A program made the translations under genes and the position numbers. Below are positions 44,527 through 52,853 of a stretch of 64,000 bases of DNA, in pieces (position 1 is the first letter of the stretch; each line of letters begins with the position of its first letter). This DNA comes from Actinomycetota bacterium (lineage in GTDB: Bacteria; Actinomycetota; Actinomycetes; Actinomycetales; Dermatophilaceae). The DNA is taken from assembly GCA_020161815.1 (NCBI GenBank), contig JAIUOP010000002.1, forward strand, positions 1 through 64,000. Direction: 5' to 3'. The notes beneath the pieces are model-generated. The model was not told the DNA's origin. It did no database searches and worked only from the letters and a program-made list of their open reading frames with translations.

Positions 44527-46175
44527 GCTTCACCGACACCCTCCTCAACGGGCACGAGCGGTCCTTCAAGGTGGACACCCTCACCCCGATGCAGAAGCTG
44601 ACCCTGAAGTACGTCGTCTTCGGGCTGGTCTACTACGGCTTCGCGGCGATCGAGGGGATGCTGCTGCGGATCAACCAGGTCCAGCCGCAGGACCTGCTCT
44701 TCCCCAAGCGGTACTTCGCGATGCTGACCGCGCACCCCCTCGTCGGCATCTTCGGCAGCAGCTACCTGCTCGTCTTCGGCGCCTTCACCTTCCTCGTGCC
44801 CTTCCTCATGAAGAAGCCGCTGTGGTCCTTCAAGGTGGCCAACTGGACGCTCTGGCTCATCGTCGTCGGCGTCTTCACGTTCTGGTTTGACGGCTTCCTC
44901 ACCCACTACGCGCCGCTCTACACGCTCTACTGGCCGCTGCCGGCGGACTTCAGCCAGTTCGAGCCGGTGGCCGGTGCCATCTTCATCACCGGCATCGCGC
45001 TCGTCATGGTGGGGACGCTGCTCTTCGTCCTCAACATCTTCAAGACCCTCACCTACACGCCCGCCGGATGGGGCAAGCAGCCCGCCGGTCGCATCCTCGG
45101 TGACGCCCTGGGCCTGACCACGCTGCGCAACTTCTTCACCGGCCGCATGCGGCACTCCAGCGAGACCGATCACCTGGTGTCGCTGCCCGTCGCCGCCATC
45201 GCGCGTGGCACCGTCGACGTGGCGCTCAACGCCCTCATCATCACCTTCACCGGCGTGCTGATCCTCGTCTACATGATCGCCGAGATCAGCGGGAACTCCC
45301 TGAAGTCCACCGCCGTCGACGCCCTGCTCTACAAGAACTGGTACTGGTGGGGCCTGGACCTCGTCGCCGACGGCCTCGTCCTCGTCTTCGTCGCCGGCAC
45401 CTGGTATCTCCTGGCCAACCTGATCACCGGCCGCGAGATCTTCATGGCCAAGTGGGCGCGCTTCGCCCTCGGCCTCGAGCTCGTTGTGTCGTGGACGGTC
45501 TGGAGCCACCACCTGCTCTCCGACCAGAGCCAGCCGGCGATGCTCAAGGTCGGCTCGGGCGAGCTCGTGACGGCCTTCGAGCTGATCACGCAGGGGTTGG
45601 CCTTCTTCATCACCCTGGTCACGCTCTTCAAGGCGCGCCCGCTGAAGATGACCAACGAGCTCAAGTTCCTCCTCGGTGGCCTCCTCGGCTTCGCCCTCGC
45701 GGTCCCGGCCGGGATCATGCAGGCCGACGCCGGCCTCAACCGGATCCTGCACAACACCCAGTGGATCGTCGGCCCGCACGTGCACGTCGCCGTCCTCATC
45801 GGCCTGACCATGACGCTCTACTCGGCCGTCTACGTGCTCCTGCCGATCCTCACCAATGGCGCCAAGCTCTACAGCCAGAGGCTCGCCACCGCCCACTTCT
45901 GGTTGCACCTCATCGGTGGCATCGGCATGGGTGCCTTCATGGGCATGGCCGGACTGCAGGGCATGCTCCGCCGCACGATCTACTACGACGGCGAGTACCT
46001 GCCGTACATGATCCTGGCGGCCATCAGTGGCGCGATGCTGCTCGCGGCGTTCGCGTGCTTCCTGGTCAACATCGTCATGACGCTCGGCCTCAAGGGCGCG
46101 ATCGGCCTCTTCCGGAAGTCCCCGGCGCCGGTCGAGGAGCTCCTGCCGGGCCAGGTCCCGGAGCCCGTCGCCTGA
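44523..46175 (+). CDS. Divergent heme-copper oxidase/NO reductase subunit I
   Basis: A 550-residue membrane protein with a dozen or more helices. Heme ligands are recognisable: H71 in TAHPLVGIFG (low-spin heme), H419 and H421 in GPHVHVAVLIG (high-spin and low-spin hemes), and the H329-H330 pair in VWSHHLLSD (second metal). The helix VI motif is changed: oxidases have GHPEVY and classical NO reductases have H-x3-E, but here it is WWGLDLVADG, with D279 and D283. So the usual third histidine on the non-heme metal is an aspartate. It is more NO-reductase-like than oxidase-like. Partner is the CuA-less subunit II. Exact activity unknown. Confidence 0.8.
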   Translation: MSFTDTLLNGHERSFKVDTLTPMQKLTLKYVVFGLVYYGFAAIEGMLLRINQVQPQDLLFPKRYFAMLTAHPLVGIFGSSYLLVFGAFTFLVPFLMKKPLWSFKVANWTLWLIVVGVFTFWFDGFLTHYAPLYTLYWPLPADFSQFEPVAGAIFITGIALVMVGTLLFVLNIFKTLTYTPAGWGKQPAGRILGDALGLTTLRNFFTGRMRHSSETDHLVSLPVAAIARGTVDVALNALIITFTGVLILVYMIAEISGNSLKSTAVDALLYKNWYWWGLDLVADGLVLVFVAGTWYLLANLITGREIFMAKWARFALGLELVVSWTVWSHHLLSDQSQPAMLKVGSGELVTAFELITQGLAFFITLVTLFKARPLKMTNELKFLLGGLLGFALAVPAGIMQADAGLNRILHNTQWIVGPHVHVAVLIGLTMTLYSAVYVLLPILTNGAKLYSQRLATAHFWLHLIGGIGMGAFMGMAGLQGMLRRTIYYDGEYLPYMILAAISGAMLLAAFACFLVNIVMTLGLKGAIGLFRKSPAPVEELLPGQVPEPVA

Positions 46176-46200
46176 GGTTCCGGCGTTGGCCGATTGACCG

Positions 46201-46240
46201 ACCGTATGCCGCCCGCTCGCCACAGCGGGCGGCATACGGT
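46201..46240. terminator. Perfect 17-bp hairpin built from the GTATGCC element
   Basis: Arms 46201-46217 (ACCGTATGCCGCCCGCT) and 46224-46240 are perfectly complementary with a 6-base loop. It begins 26 bases after the subunit I stop and ends 6 bases before the hydrolase ATG, so it should terminate the oxidase operon. Confidence 0.75.
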
Positions 46241-46246
46241 TCCCCC

Positions 46247-46837
46247 ATGGCTTCCGTCCTCCTCCTCCATTCCGCGCTCGGGCTGCGACCCGCCGTCGTG
46301 GCCCTTGCCGAGCAGTTGCGCGCCGCCGGGCACGAGGTGTCGGCGCCCGACCTCTTCGGCGGCGAGACCTTCGACGGCGGTGAGGAGGGCTATGCCGCGG
46401 CGCTGGCTTTCACGCGTGCCCACCACGAGTCGATCGAGGCGGCGACCGAGGCGGCGTATGCCGACCTCACCGGTCCGCGGGTCGTCATCGGCTTCTCGAT
46501 GGGGGCCGGGACGGCCCAGGAGTGGGCCCAGCAGCGGGAGGACATCGTCGGCGCGATCCTCGTCGGTGGTGGCGGCTTCTATGACGGGTGGACCGAGCCG
46601 GTGTGGCGCGCTGGCGTGCCGCTGGCTCTGCACCACGCGATCGACGACCCGTGGATGGACGGGGACGTCGCTGCGCTGACGCGCGTGGCCTGCCAGGCCG
46701 GCTCGGACGTGTCGGACTACACCTATCCCGGGTCGGGGCACCTGTTCTTCGACGACGGCCTCGAGGCGGAGTTCGACGCGGGCTCGGCCGAGCTGCTGCA
46801 GGCCCGACTCCTCGGCTTCCTCGGCCGATTCGCCTGA
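46247..46837 (+). CDS. Dienelactone hydrolase family protein
   Basis: A 196-residue alpha/beta hydrolase of DLH type: LLLHSALGLRPAVVALAEQL, DLFGGETFDGGEEGYAAA, nucleophile elbow VVIGFSMGAGTA, then IDDPWMDG with the acid and YPGSGHLFFDDGLEAEFD with the catalytic His. The nucleophile is Ser (about residue 84) instead of the Cys of classical dienelactone hydrolase, as in many actinobacterial relatives. Substrate unknown. No ribosome site is obvious; the upstream hairpin abuts the start. Confidence 0.87.
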   Translation: MASVLLLHSALGLRPAVVALAEQLRAAGHEVSAPDLFGGETFDGGEEGYAAALAFTRAHHESIEAATEAAYADLTGPRVVIGFSMGAGTAQEWAQQREDIVGAILVGGGGFYDGWTEPVWRAGVPLALHHAIDDPWMDGDVAALTRVACQAGSDVSDYTYPGSGHLFFDDGLEAEFDAGSAELLQARLLGFLGRFA

Positions 46838-46846
46838 GTCGCAGGC

Positions 46847-47383
46847 ATGCCCAGCTACATCGCCTTCCTGCGCGCCATCAACCTCGGCGCCACGCGCAAG
46901 TTTCCGATGAGCGACGTGCGAGCCGCGACGGAAGCAGCCGGTGGCACGGGCGTGCTGACCCACATCAACTCGGGCAACGTCCGCCTGGAGTCCCGCCAAC
47001 GCTCAGCCGCAGCTGTCCAGCGAAGCCTGGAGACGGCATACGAGGCTGACCGAGGGTTCGCCGTGCCGACGATCGTGCTGACTCCGGAGGAGCTGGTGGA
47101 GGTCGCCCGCGTCGGTCGCGCGCTCGAGGACGAGTTCGGACCGGTGGGTTCGCACTACGTCAGCCTCTATGACGCCGCGCCCTCGGTGGACCGAGCGGCC
47201 GCCGCCGAGGCGCGCAGTGTCGAGGGGGAGCGGGTGGTCGTGCGCGGCCGGGCGGCCTACGCCCTCCTGGAGGGGAACATCCACACGTCCAAGGTCCTCG
47301 TCAGCAAGGAGTTCAAGGCGCTGGGCACCGGGACGGCGCGCACCCTCAGCGTCCTGGAGACCCTCGCCACGAAGTGGTGCTGA
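46847..47383 (+). CDS. DUF1697 family protein
   Basis: A 178-residue cytosolic protein with the family opening YIAFLRAINLGATRKFPMSD (residues 4-23), HINSGNVRLES, a middle helical part, and the end AYALLEGNIHTSKVLVSKEF followed by a short ARTLSVLETLATK helix. DUF1697 is widespread and uncharacterised. It starts nine bases after the hydrolase stop. Confidence 0.9.
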   Translation: MPSYIAFLRAINLGATRKFPMSDVRAATEAAGGTGVLTHINSGNVRLESRQRSAAAVQRSLETAYEADRGFAVPTIVLTPEELVEVARVGRALEDEFGPVGSHYVSLYDAAPSVDRAAAAEARSVEGERVVVRGRAAYALLEGNIHTSKVLVSKEFKALGTGTARTLSVLETLATKWC

Positions 47384-47425
47384 CGGCCGGTCACGTCCCG
47401 TTCGGCTGCGCGCCGGTCGTAACCC

Positions 47426-47602
47426 TGCGCAAATGTTGGTGACTGGCGCAGCGATACCTGCGCCCGCGAGCAGTCTGTGCGCCCCTCGTGCGCAGATGTT
47501 GGTGGATGGCGCAGCGATACCTGCGCCAGTGAGCAGTCTGGGCGCCCCTCGTGCGCAGATGTTGGTGGATGGCGCAGCGATACCTGCGCCAGTGAGCAGT
47601 CT
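47426..47602. repeat. 63-bp tandem repeat, nearly three copies
   Basis: Units begin at 47426, 47489 and 47552. Copies two and three are almost identical; copy one differs at a handful of bases. Each unit carries ATGTTGGT and a small hairpin GGCGCAG-CGATAC-CTGCGCC, followed by AGCAGTCT. It fills the gap between DUF1697 and the convergent tocopherol-cyclase-like gene. The unit length is a multiple of three, but I see no gene in it. There are no variable spacers, so it is not a CRISPR array. Confidence 0.85.
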
Positions 47603-47619
47603 TTGCGCAGGGGGAGAGG

Positions 47620-48711
47620 TCAGGCACCGTTCGGGGGCGCGCCCGTCGCGCCGGCTGGTACGCCGCGGCGGCGCAGCTCGGCCTCGGCCCGAGCCAGGCC
47701 ACCGTGCTCCAGGCCGGCCAACGTCGAATGCCCCTGCCAGACAACGCTTCCGCGGTGGCGCACCTCGACGCTGAGTTGGCCGCCCAAGTGCTCGATCGCA
47801 CCTGCGGTGTTGCGACGCTCGCTGGGCAGCGGCACCGGGAGGACGTGGGCATCGCGCAGCGGGGCGGTGGCGTGGACGTCGATGGTCCACCCGGACAGCG
47901 ACTTCCCGCGCAGGGCCCAGGTGTCGTCGGTGACGCGGGCGCTGACAGGGGAGAGACCCGGGTTGCCCAGGCGGACGACCTGACCGTCGGGCAGCCGCAC
48001 GACCAGGGCCGTCACCTCGGTGCGCAACGGCCCCGAGTGGACCTGACCCCCGGCGAAGGCGACACAGGCCTCCCGCTCGGCGAACCCCTGCGCCTGGCCC
48101 CACCACCAGGCGTCGGGGAAGCCTTCCTTGCCCCAGTTCTTCTCGCCATAGACCTGGGCGCCATCGAACTCCCAGACCTCGTCGCCGACCCGGGCGCTGC
48201 CGGTCACGCGGCCACCGAGCAGCCAGGGGTGCCAGTACTGGTTGAGCGCCGGCACCGCTTGGAAGATGCTCGACCCGCCCAGTGCGCGACCGCCCCCGGC
48301 ACTGGTCCACGGGCGGGCCTCGTCCACCGCGATGTCGAGCTGCGCGCCCTCGCCGAGGTCGACACGCACTCGGTTCTCGTCGCCGAAGAAGATCTCCGCT
48401 CCCTCCCCGTCGCGAGCCAGGGCACCGAGCCGCGCCGGGTCAGCCCAGCCGACCTCGGCCTCGCGAAGGGCGAGCACCGGCGCAGGCCAGGCTCCGAGGC
48501 CGAGGGTCGCCCAGTGCCCGCCGACCCGATCGCGGTTGACCCCGATGAGGGCGATGAGCGAACGCCCACGGTCGGCATCGGTGATCCGCCAGAAGTACCC
48601 CTCCATGGCCACACCGTGCGCCCGGAGCGGGTCGCCGAAGGGCAAGTCGGCACCCGAGGCGCGATAGCTGTGAGCGACGCGCAGCAACTGCCGCGGCAGG
48701 AAGGTGCTCAT
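47620..48711 (-). CDS. Tocopherol-cyclase-like protein
   Basis: A 363-residue soluble beta-rich protein. Start ATG at 48711 overlaps the upstream gene. MEGYFWRITDADRGRSLIAL (about residues 35-54), NQYWHPWLLGGRVTG, and the block QVYGEKNWGKEGFPDAWWWG (about 180-200) match the tocopherol cyclase family (PF14249), which forms a beta-barrel that in plants and cyanobacteria closes the chromanol ring. Actinobacteria make no tocopherol as far as known, so the substrate here is open; lipocalin-like lipid binding is possible. Confidence 0.7.
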   Translation of the reverse strand: MSTFLPRQLLRVAHSYRASGADLPFGDPLRAHGVAMEGYFWRITDADRGRSLIALIGVNRDRVGGHWATLGLGAWPAPVLALREAEVGWADPARLGALARDGEGAEIFFGDENRVRVDLGEGAQLDIAVDEARPWTSAGGGRALGGSSIFQAVPALNQYWHPWLLGGRVTGSARVGDEVWEFDGAQVYGEKNWGKEGFPDAWWWGQAQGFAEREACVAFAGGQVHSGPLRTEVTALVVRLPDGQVVRLGNPGLSPVSARVTDDTWALRGKSLSGWTIDVHATAPLRDAHVLPVPLPSERRNTAGAIEHLGGQLSVEVRHRGSVVWQGHSTLAGLEHGGLARAEAELRRRGVPAGATGAPPNGA

Positions 48712-48956
48712 CGGACGAACAGCTCGAGGTGACCGCAGGCCGAGCAGCGCGCGCCCTGGACGTCGCGTCGCTCCCGGCCGAAACTCTTCGCGCCGCCGAA
48801 GAAGCCGCGCTCCAACGCGCCCGTGACCCACCGGAGAGCCCCCTGCGACCCTTCGCCGCTGTCCTGGAGGAAGCCAGGATCGAAGGACGCCTCGCCACAC
48901 CAGCTGCAGGAGGCCGGGCGCCACGGACGGGAGGTGGCCGGCTGGTAGTCGGTCAT
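48708..48956 (-). CDS. Small zinc-ribbon protein (DUF6487/PF20097-like)
   Basis: An 82-residue protein with CSWCGEASFDPGF near the N-terminus and CSACGHLELFVR at the very end, separated by a basic loop; the two Cys-x2-Cys pairs make one zinc ribbon. The stop overlaps the start of the tocopherol-cyclase-like gene (ATGA), so the two are cotranslated. Function unknown. Confidence 0.7.
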   Translation of the reverse strand: MTDYQPATSRPWRPASCSWCGEASFDPGFLQDSGEGSQGALRWVTGALERGFFGGAKSFGRERRDVQGARCSACGHLELFVR

Positions 48957-49088
48957 GAGCGCCACCCTACGGCTGCGTCCGCCCGCCGGCCGTGACCGGC
49001 CTGACATGCTCGCCGCATTCACTGCCTGCCGCAGCAGCAGGTCGCTAGGGTCGGGAGCAGACACCCGAGTTGGCAAAGGAGTCGCAGC

Positions 49089-49844
49089 ATGTCCATCCCG
49101 CACCGCACCGTCGGCCACGGCCCGAAGACCGTCTTCCTCCTCCACGGCTGGTTCGGCTCGGCCGACGGCTGGGGCAGCTTCCCCGACTACCTCGACCCCG
49201 AGGTCGCCACCTGGGTGTTCACCGACAACCGCGGCTATGGCGCGCGCGTGGACGAGGCGGGTGACTACTCGCTCGACGAGGTCGCCGGTGACGTCCTATC
49301 GCTCGCCGACGAGCTCGGCGCACAGACCTTCTCCTTGGTGGGCCACTCGATGGGTGGCGCCGAGGTCCTCCGGGTCCTCGCCAAGGCCCCGGACCGCGTG
49401 GACAAGCTCGTCGCGATCACCCCCGTCGGTGCCTCTCCCACACCCCTGGACGAGGGCGGCAAGGACCTCTTCTTCGGCGCCCCCGACGACGACGGCAGGC
49501 GCTTCGGGATCATCGACTTCACGACCGGCAACCGCCTGGCCCCACAGTTCGTCCAGTCCATCGTCGACTGGTCACGGGCGCACTCCTCGGTCGAGGGCTT
49601 CCGCGGCGCCGTCGAGGCCTGGGCCAATGCCGACTTCCTCGACGAGGTCAGCGGCAACGAGACGCCGATGCTCGTCATCCCCGGCGAGCACGACCCCGCC
49701 CTCGGGGAGGCGACGGTCAACCAGACCTACGCCCCGAACTTCCCCAACGCCACGATCGAGGTCATGCCCAACGCCGGGCACTACCCGATGTTCGAGACCC
49801 CCGTGGCGTTGGCCACCTCGATCAATCGCTTCATCGCCGGCTGA
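49089..49844 (+). CDS. Alpha/beta hydrolase
   Basis: A 251-residue hydrolase: oxyanion motif LLHGWFGSADGWG, nucleophile elbow VGHSMGG (Ser about residue 83), acid in PGEHDPA and His in PNAGHYPMFE. A TAGGGT hexamer near 49047 and AAAGGAG before the ATG make a normal promoter and ribosome site. It is 3 bases upstream of the P450 gene, so the two probably act in one pathway, for example ester hydrolysis and hydroxylation of the same compound (inference). Confidence 0.88.
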   Translation: MSIPHRTVGHGPKTVFLLHGWFGSADGWGSFPDYLDPEVATWVFTDNRGYGARVDEAGDYSLDEVAGDVLSLADELGAQTFSLVGHSMGGAEVLRVLAKAPDRVDKLVAITPVGASPTPLDEGGKDLFFGAPDDDGRRFGIIDFTTGNRLAPQFVQSIVDWSRAHSSVEGFRGAVEAWANADFLDEVSGNETPMLVIPGEHDPALGEATVNQTYAPNFPNATIEVMPNAGHYPMFETPVALATSINRFIAG

Positions 49845-49847
49845 CGC

Positions 49848-51173
49848 GTGCCCACGGCGCTCCTCCACGACCCGGTCACCTACGAGACCGGCGTCCCGTA
49901 TGCCGTGCTCGCGGACCTGCGCCGCGAGCACGGCATCGTGCGGGTCGAGGAGCCACACCTGCCCGGGTGGCCCCAGGGCCCCGGCTACTGGTTGGTGCTG
50001 CGGCACAGTGACGTCCGCACGGTCCTGGGCGACCCCGCCACCTTCTCGTCGGCGCTCGGCGGCACCCAGATCCGCGACCCCGAGCGGGAGGAGGACCTGC
50101 GCTACGTCCGGGCGATGATGCTCAACATGGACCCGCCGGAGCACACCCGGCTCCGGCGACTCCTCCACGCCTCGTTCACGCCACGCGCTGTCCGAGCGCT
50201 CGAGGACCGCGTGCGCGACCATGCTCGCGCCATCGTCGATCGCATGCTGGCCGGACCCGAGGAGGTCGACTTCGCCAAGGAGGTCGCCGCCGACCTGCCG
50301 CTGCTCGTCCTCGCCGACCTGCTCGGGATGCCCAGCGAGGACCGCTGGCTGATGTTCGACTGGGCGAATCGCGTCATCGGCTGGCAGGACCCGGACTATG
50401 CGGTGAGTGCCTCGTTCGACTCGACGTCCGGCTCGCCGTTCGCCCGGGAGGCGCTGGCGTTGCGTCCGCCGCCGGGCCCGAACGGCCGGATGCCGGACCC
50501 CCGCTCCCGGGACGGCATGCCGGATCTCTATCGCTATGCCCACCTCCTCGGCGCGGCGAAGCGGGAGGCGCCCGGCGAGGACATCATGTCGATCCTCATG
50601 GGCAGCCGTGATGACGGCGGGGGAGTGGTCACCCTCGAGGAGTTCGAGAACCTCTTCTGGCTCTTCGCCGTCGCCGGCAACGAGACCCTGCGCAACGGCA
50701 TACCGGGTGGGATGGCGGCTTTGTTGGCGCACCCGGAGGCGCAGCGGGCCCTGCGGGAGGACCCACGCCGGATCCCCGCGGCCGTCGAGGAGATGCTGCG
50801 CTGGTGGACCCCGGTGATGACCTTCCGGCGCACCGCCACTCGCTCCACCACCCTTGCCGGACAGGCGATCTCGCCCGGCGACAAGGTGGTCGTGTCCTTC
50901 GCTGCGGCCAACCGGGACGAGTCCGTCTACCCCTCACCCGACACCTTCGACATCGACCGGTATGCCGTCCGCCCGCCTCCCAGGGCCCACCTCGCCTTCG
51001 GGCACGGCCCGCACGTCTGCCTCGGCGCCAACCTCGCCCGCGTGCAGATGACCGCCATCTTTACGGAGGTGCTGTCGCGTACCTCGTGGATCGAGGCGGC
51101 AGGAGAGCCGGCCTTGCTGCGCTCGAACTTCCAGCGCGGCGTCAAGCGCCTCCCGATCCGCTGGGCTGCCTGA
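49848..51173 (+). CDS. Cytochrome P450
   Basis: A 441-residue soluble P450 monooxygenase. Heme-binding loop FGHGPHVCLGANLARVQ (Cys about residue 392); ExxR motif EEMLRWW (about 312-318); I-helix FAVAGNETLRNG, with AGNET, typical of CYP124/125/142-type enzymes that oxidise sterol or fatty acyl chains. No redox partner is encoded next to it. Region 50960-50977 carries a 16/18 copy of the dispersed element, coding YAVRPP. Confidence 0.93.
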   Translation: MPTALLHDPVTYETGVPYAVLADLRREHGIVRVEEPHLPGWPQGPGYWLVLRHSDVRTVLGDPATFSSALGGTQIRDPEREEDLRYVRAMMLNMDPPEHTRLRRLLHASFTPRAVRALEDRVRDHARAIVDRMLAGPEEVDFAKEVAADLPLLVLADLLGMPSEDRWLMFDWANRVIGWQDPDYAVSASFDSTSGSPFAREALALRPPPGPNGRMPDPRSRDGMPDLYRYAHLLGAAKREAPGEDIMSILMGSRDDGGGVVTLEEFENLFWLFAVAGNETLRNGIPGGMAALLAHPEAQRALREDPRRIPAAVEEMLRWWTPVMTFRRTATRSTTLAGQAISPGDKVVVSFAAANRDESVYPSPDTFDIDRYAVRPPPRAHLAFGHGPHVCLGANLARVQMTAIFTEVLSRTSWIEAAGEPALLRSNFQRGVKRLPIRWAA

Positions 51174-51252
51174 CCGCGTTTCGAGAGGTCACTTTGCGTC
51201 GCTGTGAGAGAGCTGAAAGCGGCACAAACTGACCACTCGATGGGGAAGCGAA

Positions 51253-51903
51253 TCAGGAGAACTGTGCGACGCGGCGGGAGATGGCGTCCGCCATGGCATC
51301 GGTTGCCGTCGTCAGCAATGGCGCAGAGACCGGTATGCCGTGGGCGGACTCCCGCTCCCGCAGCCGGTCCGCGAAGTGGCCCGGTGCGAGGAGGTGGTTG
51401 AGGACGAGGTCCTCTGGCGTCAGCACGGCATCGACATGGGGACCTTCGCCGCCGAGGAAGGCATGGACCACCGATCGTCCGCTGCGGTCGGCGAGCCGTG
51501 CGGCGAGTTCTGCCACCTCGTCACGCGCGTCCGGGTCGGAGGACCCCGCGGCGACGAGCACGACTCGGCCGGGCTCACTCCCACGAAGCCGATCAAGGTG
51601 CACCTGCTCGACCTCGCCCCACCCTCCGAGGTGGAGCAGGACCGCGGACCCCGGGCGCCGCGCTGCAGCGGCCGGGACGTCGTGGCGCACGTGCACCCCA
51701 GCGGCAAGGAACAGCGGCACGATCACCGGCGGGGTGGGTGCGGCATCGACCACCTCAGCCAGCGTCGGCTGCTGCACGTCGACGAAGCCCAGGTCGACCG
51801 GCAGGTGCGGCAGGCGAGCCCGGACGGCGGTGAGCAGCGCGGCATACGCGGCTTGTCCGGCAGGTGACCGGGTGCCGTGCGCGGCGAGGACGACCGAGGT
51901 CAC
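51253..51903 (-). CDS. Sirohydrochlorin chelatase (CbiX/SirB family)
   Basis: A 216-residue protein starting VTSVVLAAHGTRSPAGQ from GTG at 51903 in a GTGA overlap with the TauE-type gene. LAAHGTRSP holds the metal-binding His; VIVPLFLAAGVHVRHDVPA holds the second His (about residue 73). Two half-domains are visible, as in larger CbiX forms. In this operon it would insert Fe into sirohydrochlorin, completing siroheme for the sulfite reductase encoded first in the operon. It is the last gene of that operon. Confidence 0.88.
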   Translation of the reverse strand: MTSVVLAAHGTRSPAGQAAYAALLTAVRARLPHLPVDLGFVDVQQPTLAEVVDAAPTPPVIVPLFLAAGVHVRHDVPAAAARRPGSAVLLHLGGWGEVEQVHLDRLRGSEPGRVVLVAAGSSDPDARDEVAELAARLADRSGRSVVHAFLGGEGPHVDAVLTPEDLVLNHLLAPGHFADRLRERESAHGIPVSAPLLTTATDAMADAISRRVAQFS

Positions 51904-52817
51904 GAGGCAGCGGTGACCAGCTCGTCGTCCCGCGCCTCGGGACGCTCGGGGGAGGACGAGGAGCGGCGGTGGCGCACCACGGCAATGCCGATGGCGAGCG
52001 CCCACGCCGAGAGGGCAACCGCTCGCAGGATGCCGGCATTCGTGGCGACGAGGTCAACGCTCTTGGTCAGCGTGCGCAGGCTGGTGATGATGACCAGGCC
52101 GCCGACACCGACGCCGAGGACGGCCGCAGGGAGGCGACTGACCAGCCAGGCCGCCAGTGGCGCAGCGAGCAGACCGCCGACGAGCAGCGCCCCGACGAAG
52201 CCGAAGTTGATCCCCGCCGTGCCCAAGCCGATGAGGAAGCCGAGGCTGGCGAAGGCGGTCACGAGGAACTCGGAGGTGTCGACCGAGCCGACGACGGTGC
52301 GCGGCGAGGTCTTGCCGGCCGAGACCAGGGTCGTGGTGGTGACCGGTCCCCACCCGCCGCCACCCGTGGCGTCGATGAAGCCCCCGACGAGGCCGAGCGG
52401 GGAGAGCAGCTTCTTGCCGTGGGGCGACACGCGCGCCGAGGCCACGGCCGGGGGGCGCAGGGCGAAGCGGATCAGGATGTAGGCCCCGAGCACGAGCAGG
52501 ATGGCGGCCATCACGGGGGCCGCTGCCTCCGTCGAGAGCCGCGAGAGGATCGTTGCGCCGGCGAAGGCGCCGATCGCCCCCGGCACGCCGAGCCGGCCGA
52601 CGAGGCGCCAGTCGACGTTGCCGAGCTTCCAGTGGGTCACCGCGGAGGCGATGTTGGTGCCGAGCTCGGCGAGGTGCACCGACGCGCTGGCGACGGCTGG
52701 GGTCAGGCCGGCCAGGAGCAGGAGCGAGGTCGACGTGACCCCGTAGCCCATGCCCATGGCCCCGTCGACGAGCTGGGCGCCGAAGCCGACGAGGGCGAAG
52801 GTGAGGAGCTTGCGCAT
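51900..52817 (-). CDS. TauE/SafE-family sulfur compound transporter
   Basis: A 305-residue membrane protein with about eight helices. Family features: VGFGAQLVDGAMGMGYGVTS (residues 11-30) and the repeat GGFIDATGGGGWGPVTTTTL (about 138-157). Often labelled sulfite exporter; in actinobacterial cys operons it is probably the sulfate uptake permease, since no CysTWA-type ABC system is here (inference). AGGAG precedes the ATG. 36 bases separate it from cysG. Confidence 0.85.
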   Translation of the reverse strand: MRKLLTFALVGFGAQLVDGAMGMGYGVTSTSLLLLAGLTPAVASASVHLAELGTNIASAVTHWKLGNVDWRLVGRLGVPGAIGAFAGATILSRLSTEAAAPVMAAILLVLGAYILIRFALRPPAVASARVSPHGKKLLSPLGLVGGFIDATGGGGWGPVTTTTLVSAGKTSPRTVVGSVDTSEFLVTAFASLGFLIGLGTAGINFGFVGALLVGGLLAAPLAAWLVSRLPAAVLGVGVGGLVIITSLRTLTKSVDLVATNAGILRAVALSAWALAIGIAVVRHRRSSSSPERPEARDDELVTAAS

Positions 52818-52853
52818 GTGGGTCTCCTGGGGTGGTGGACTGGCTCGGGGCGC

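Noticed and set aside
47426..47602. Possible CRISPR array
   Set aside because: The whole 63-bp unit is repeated with no variable spacers, fewer than three full copies and no cas genes.
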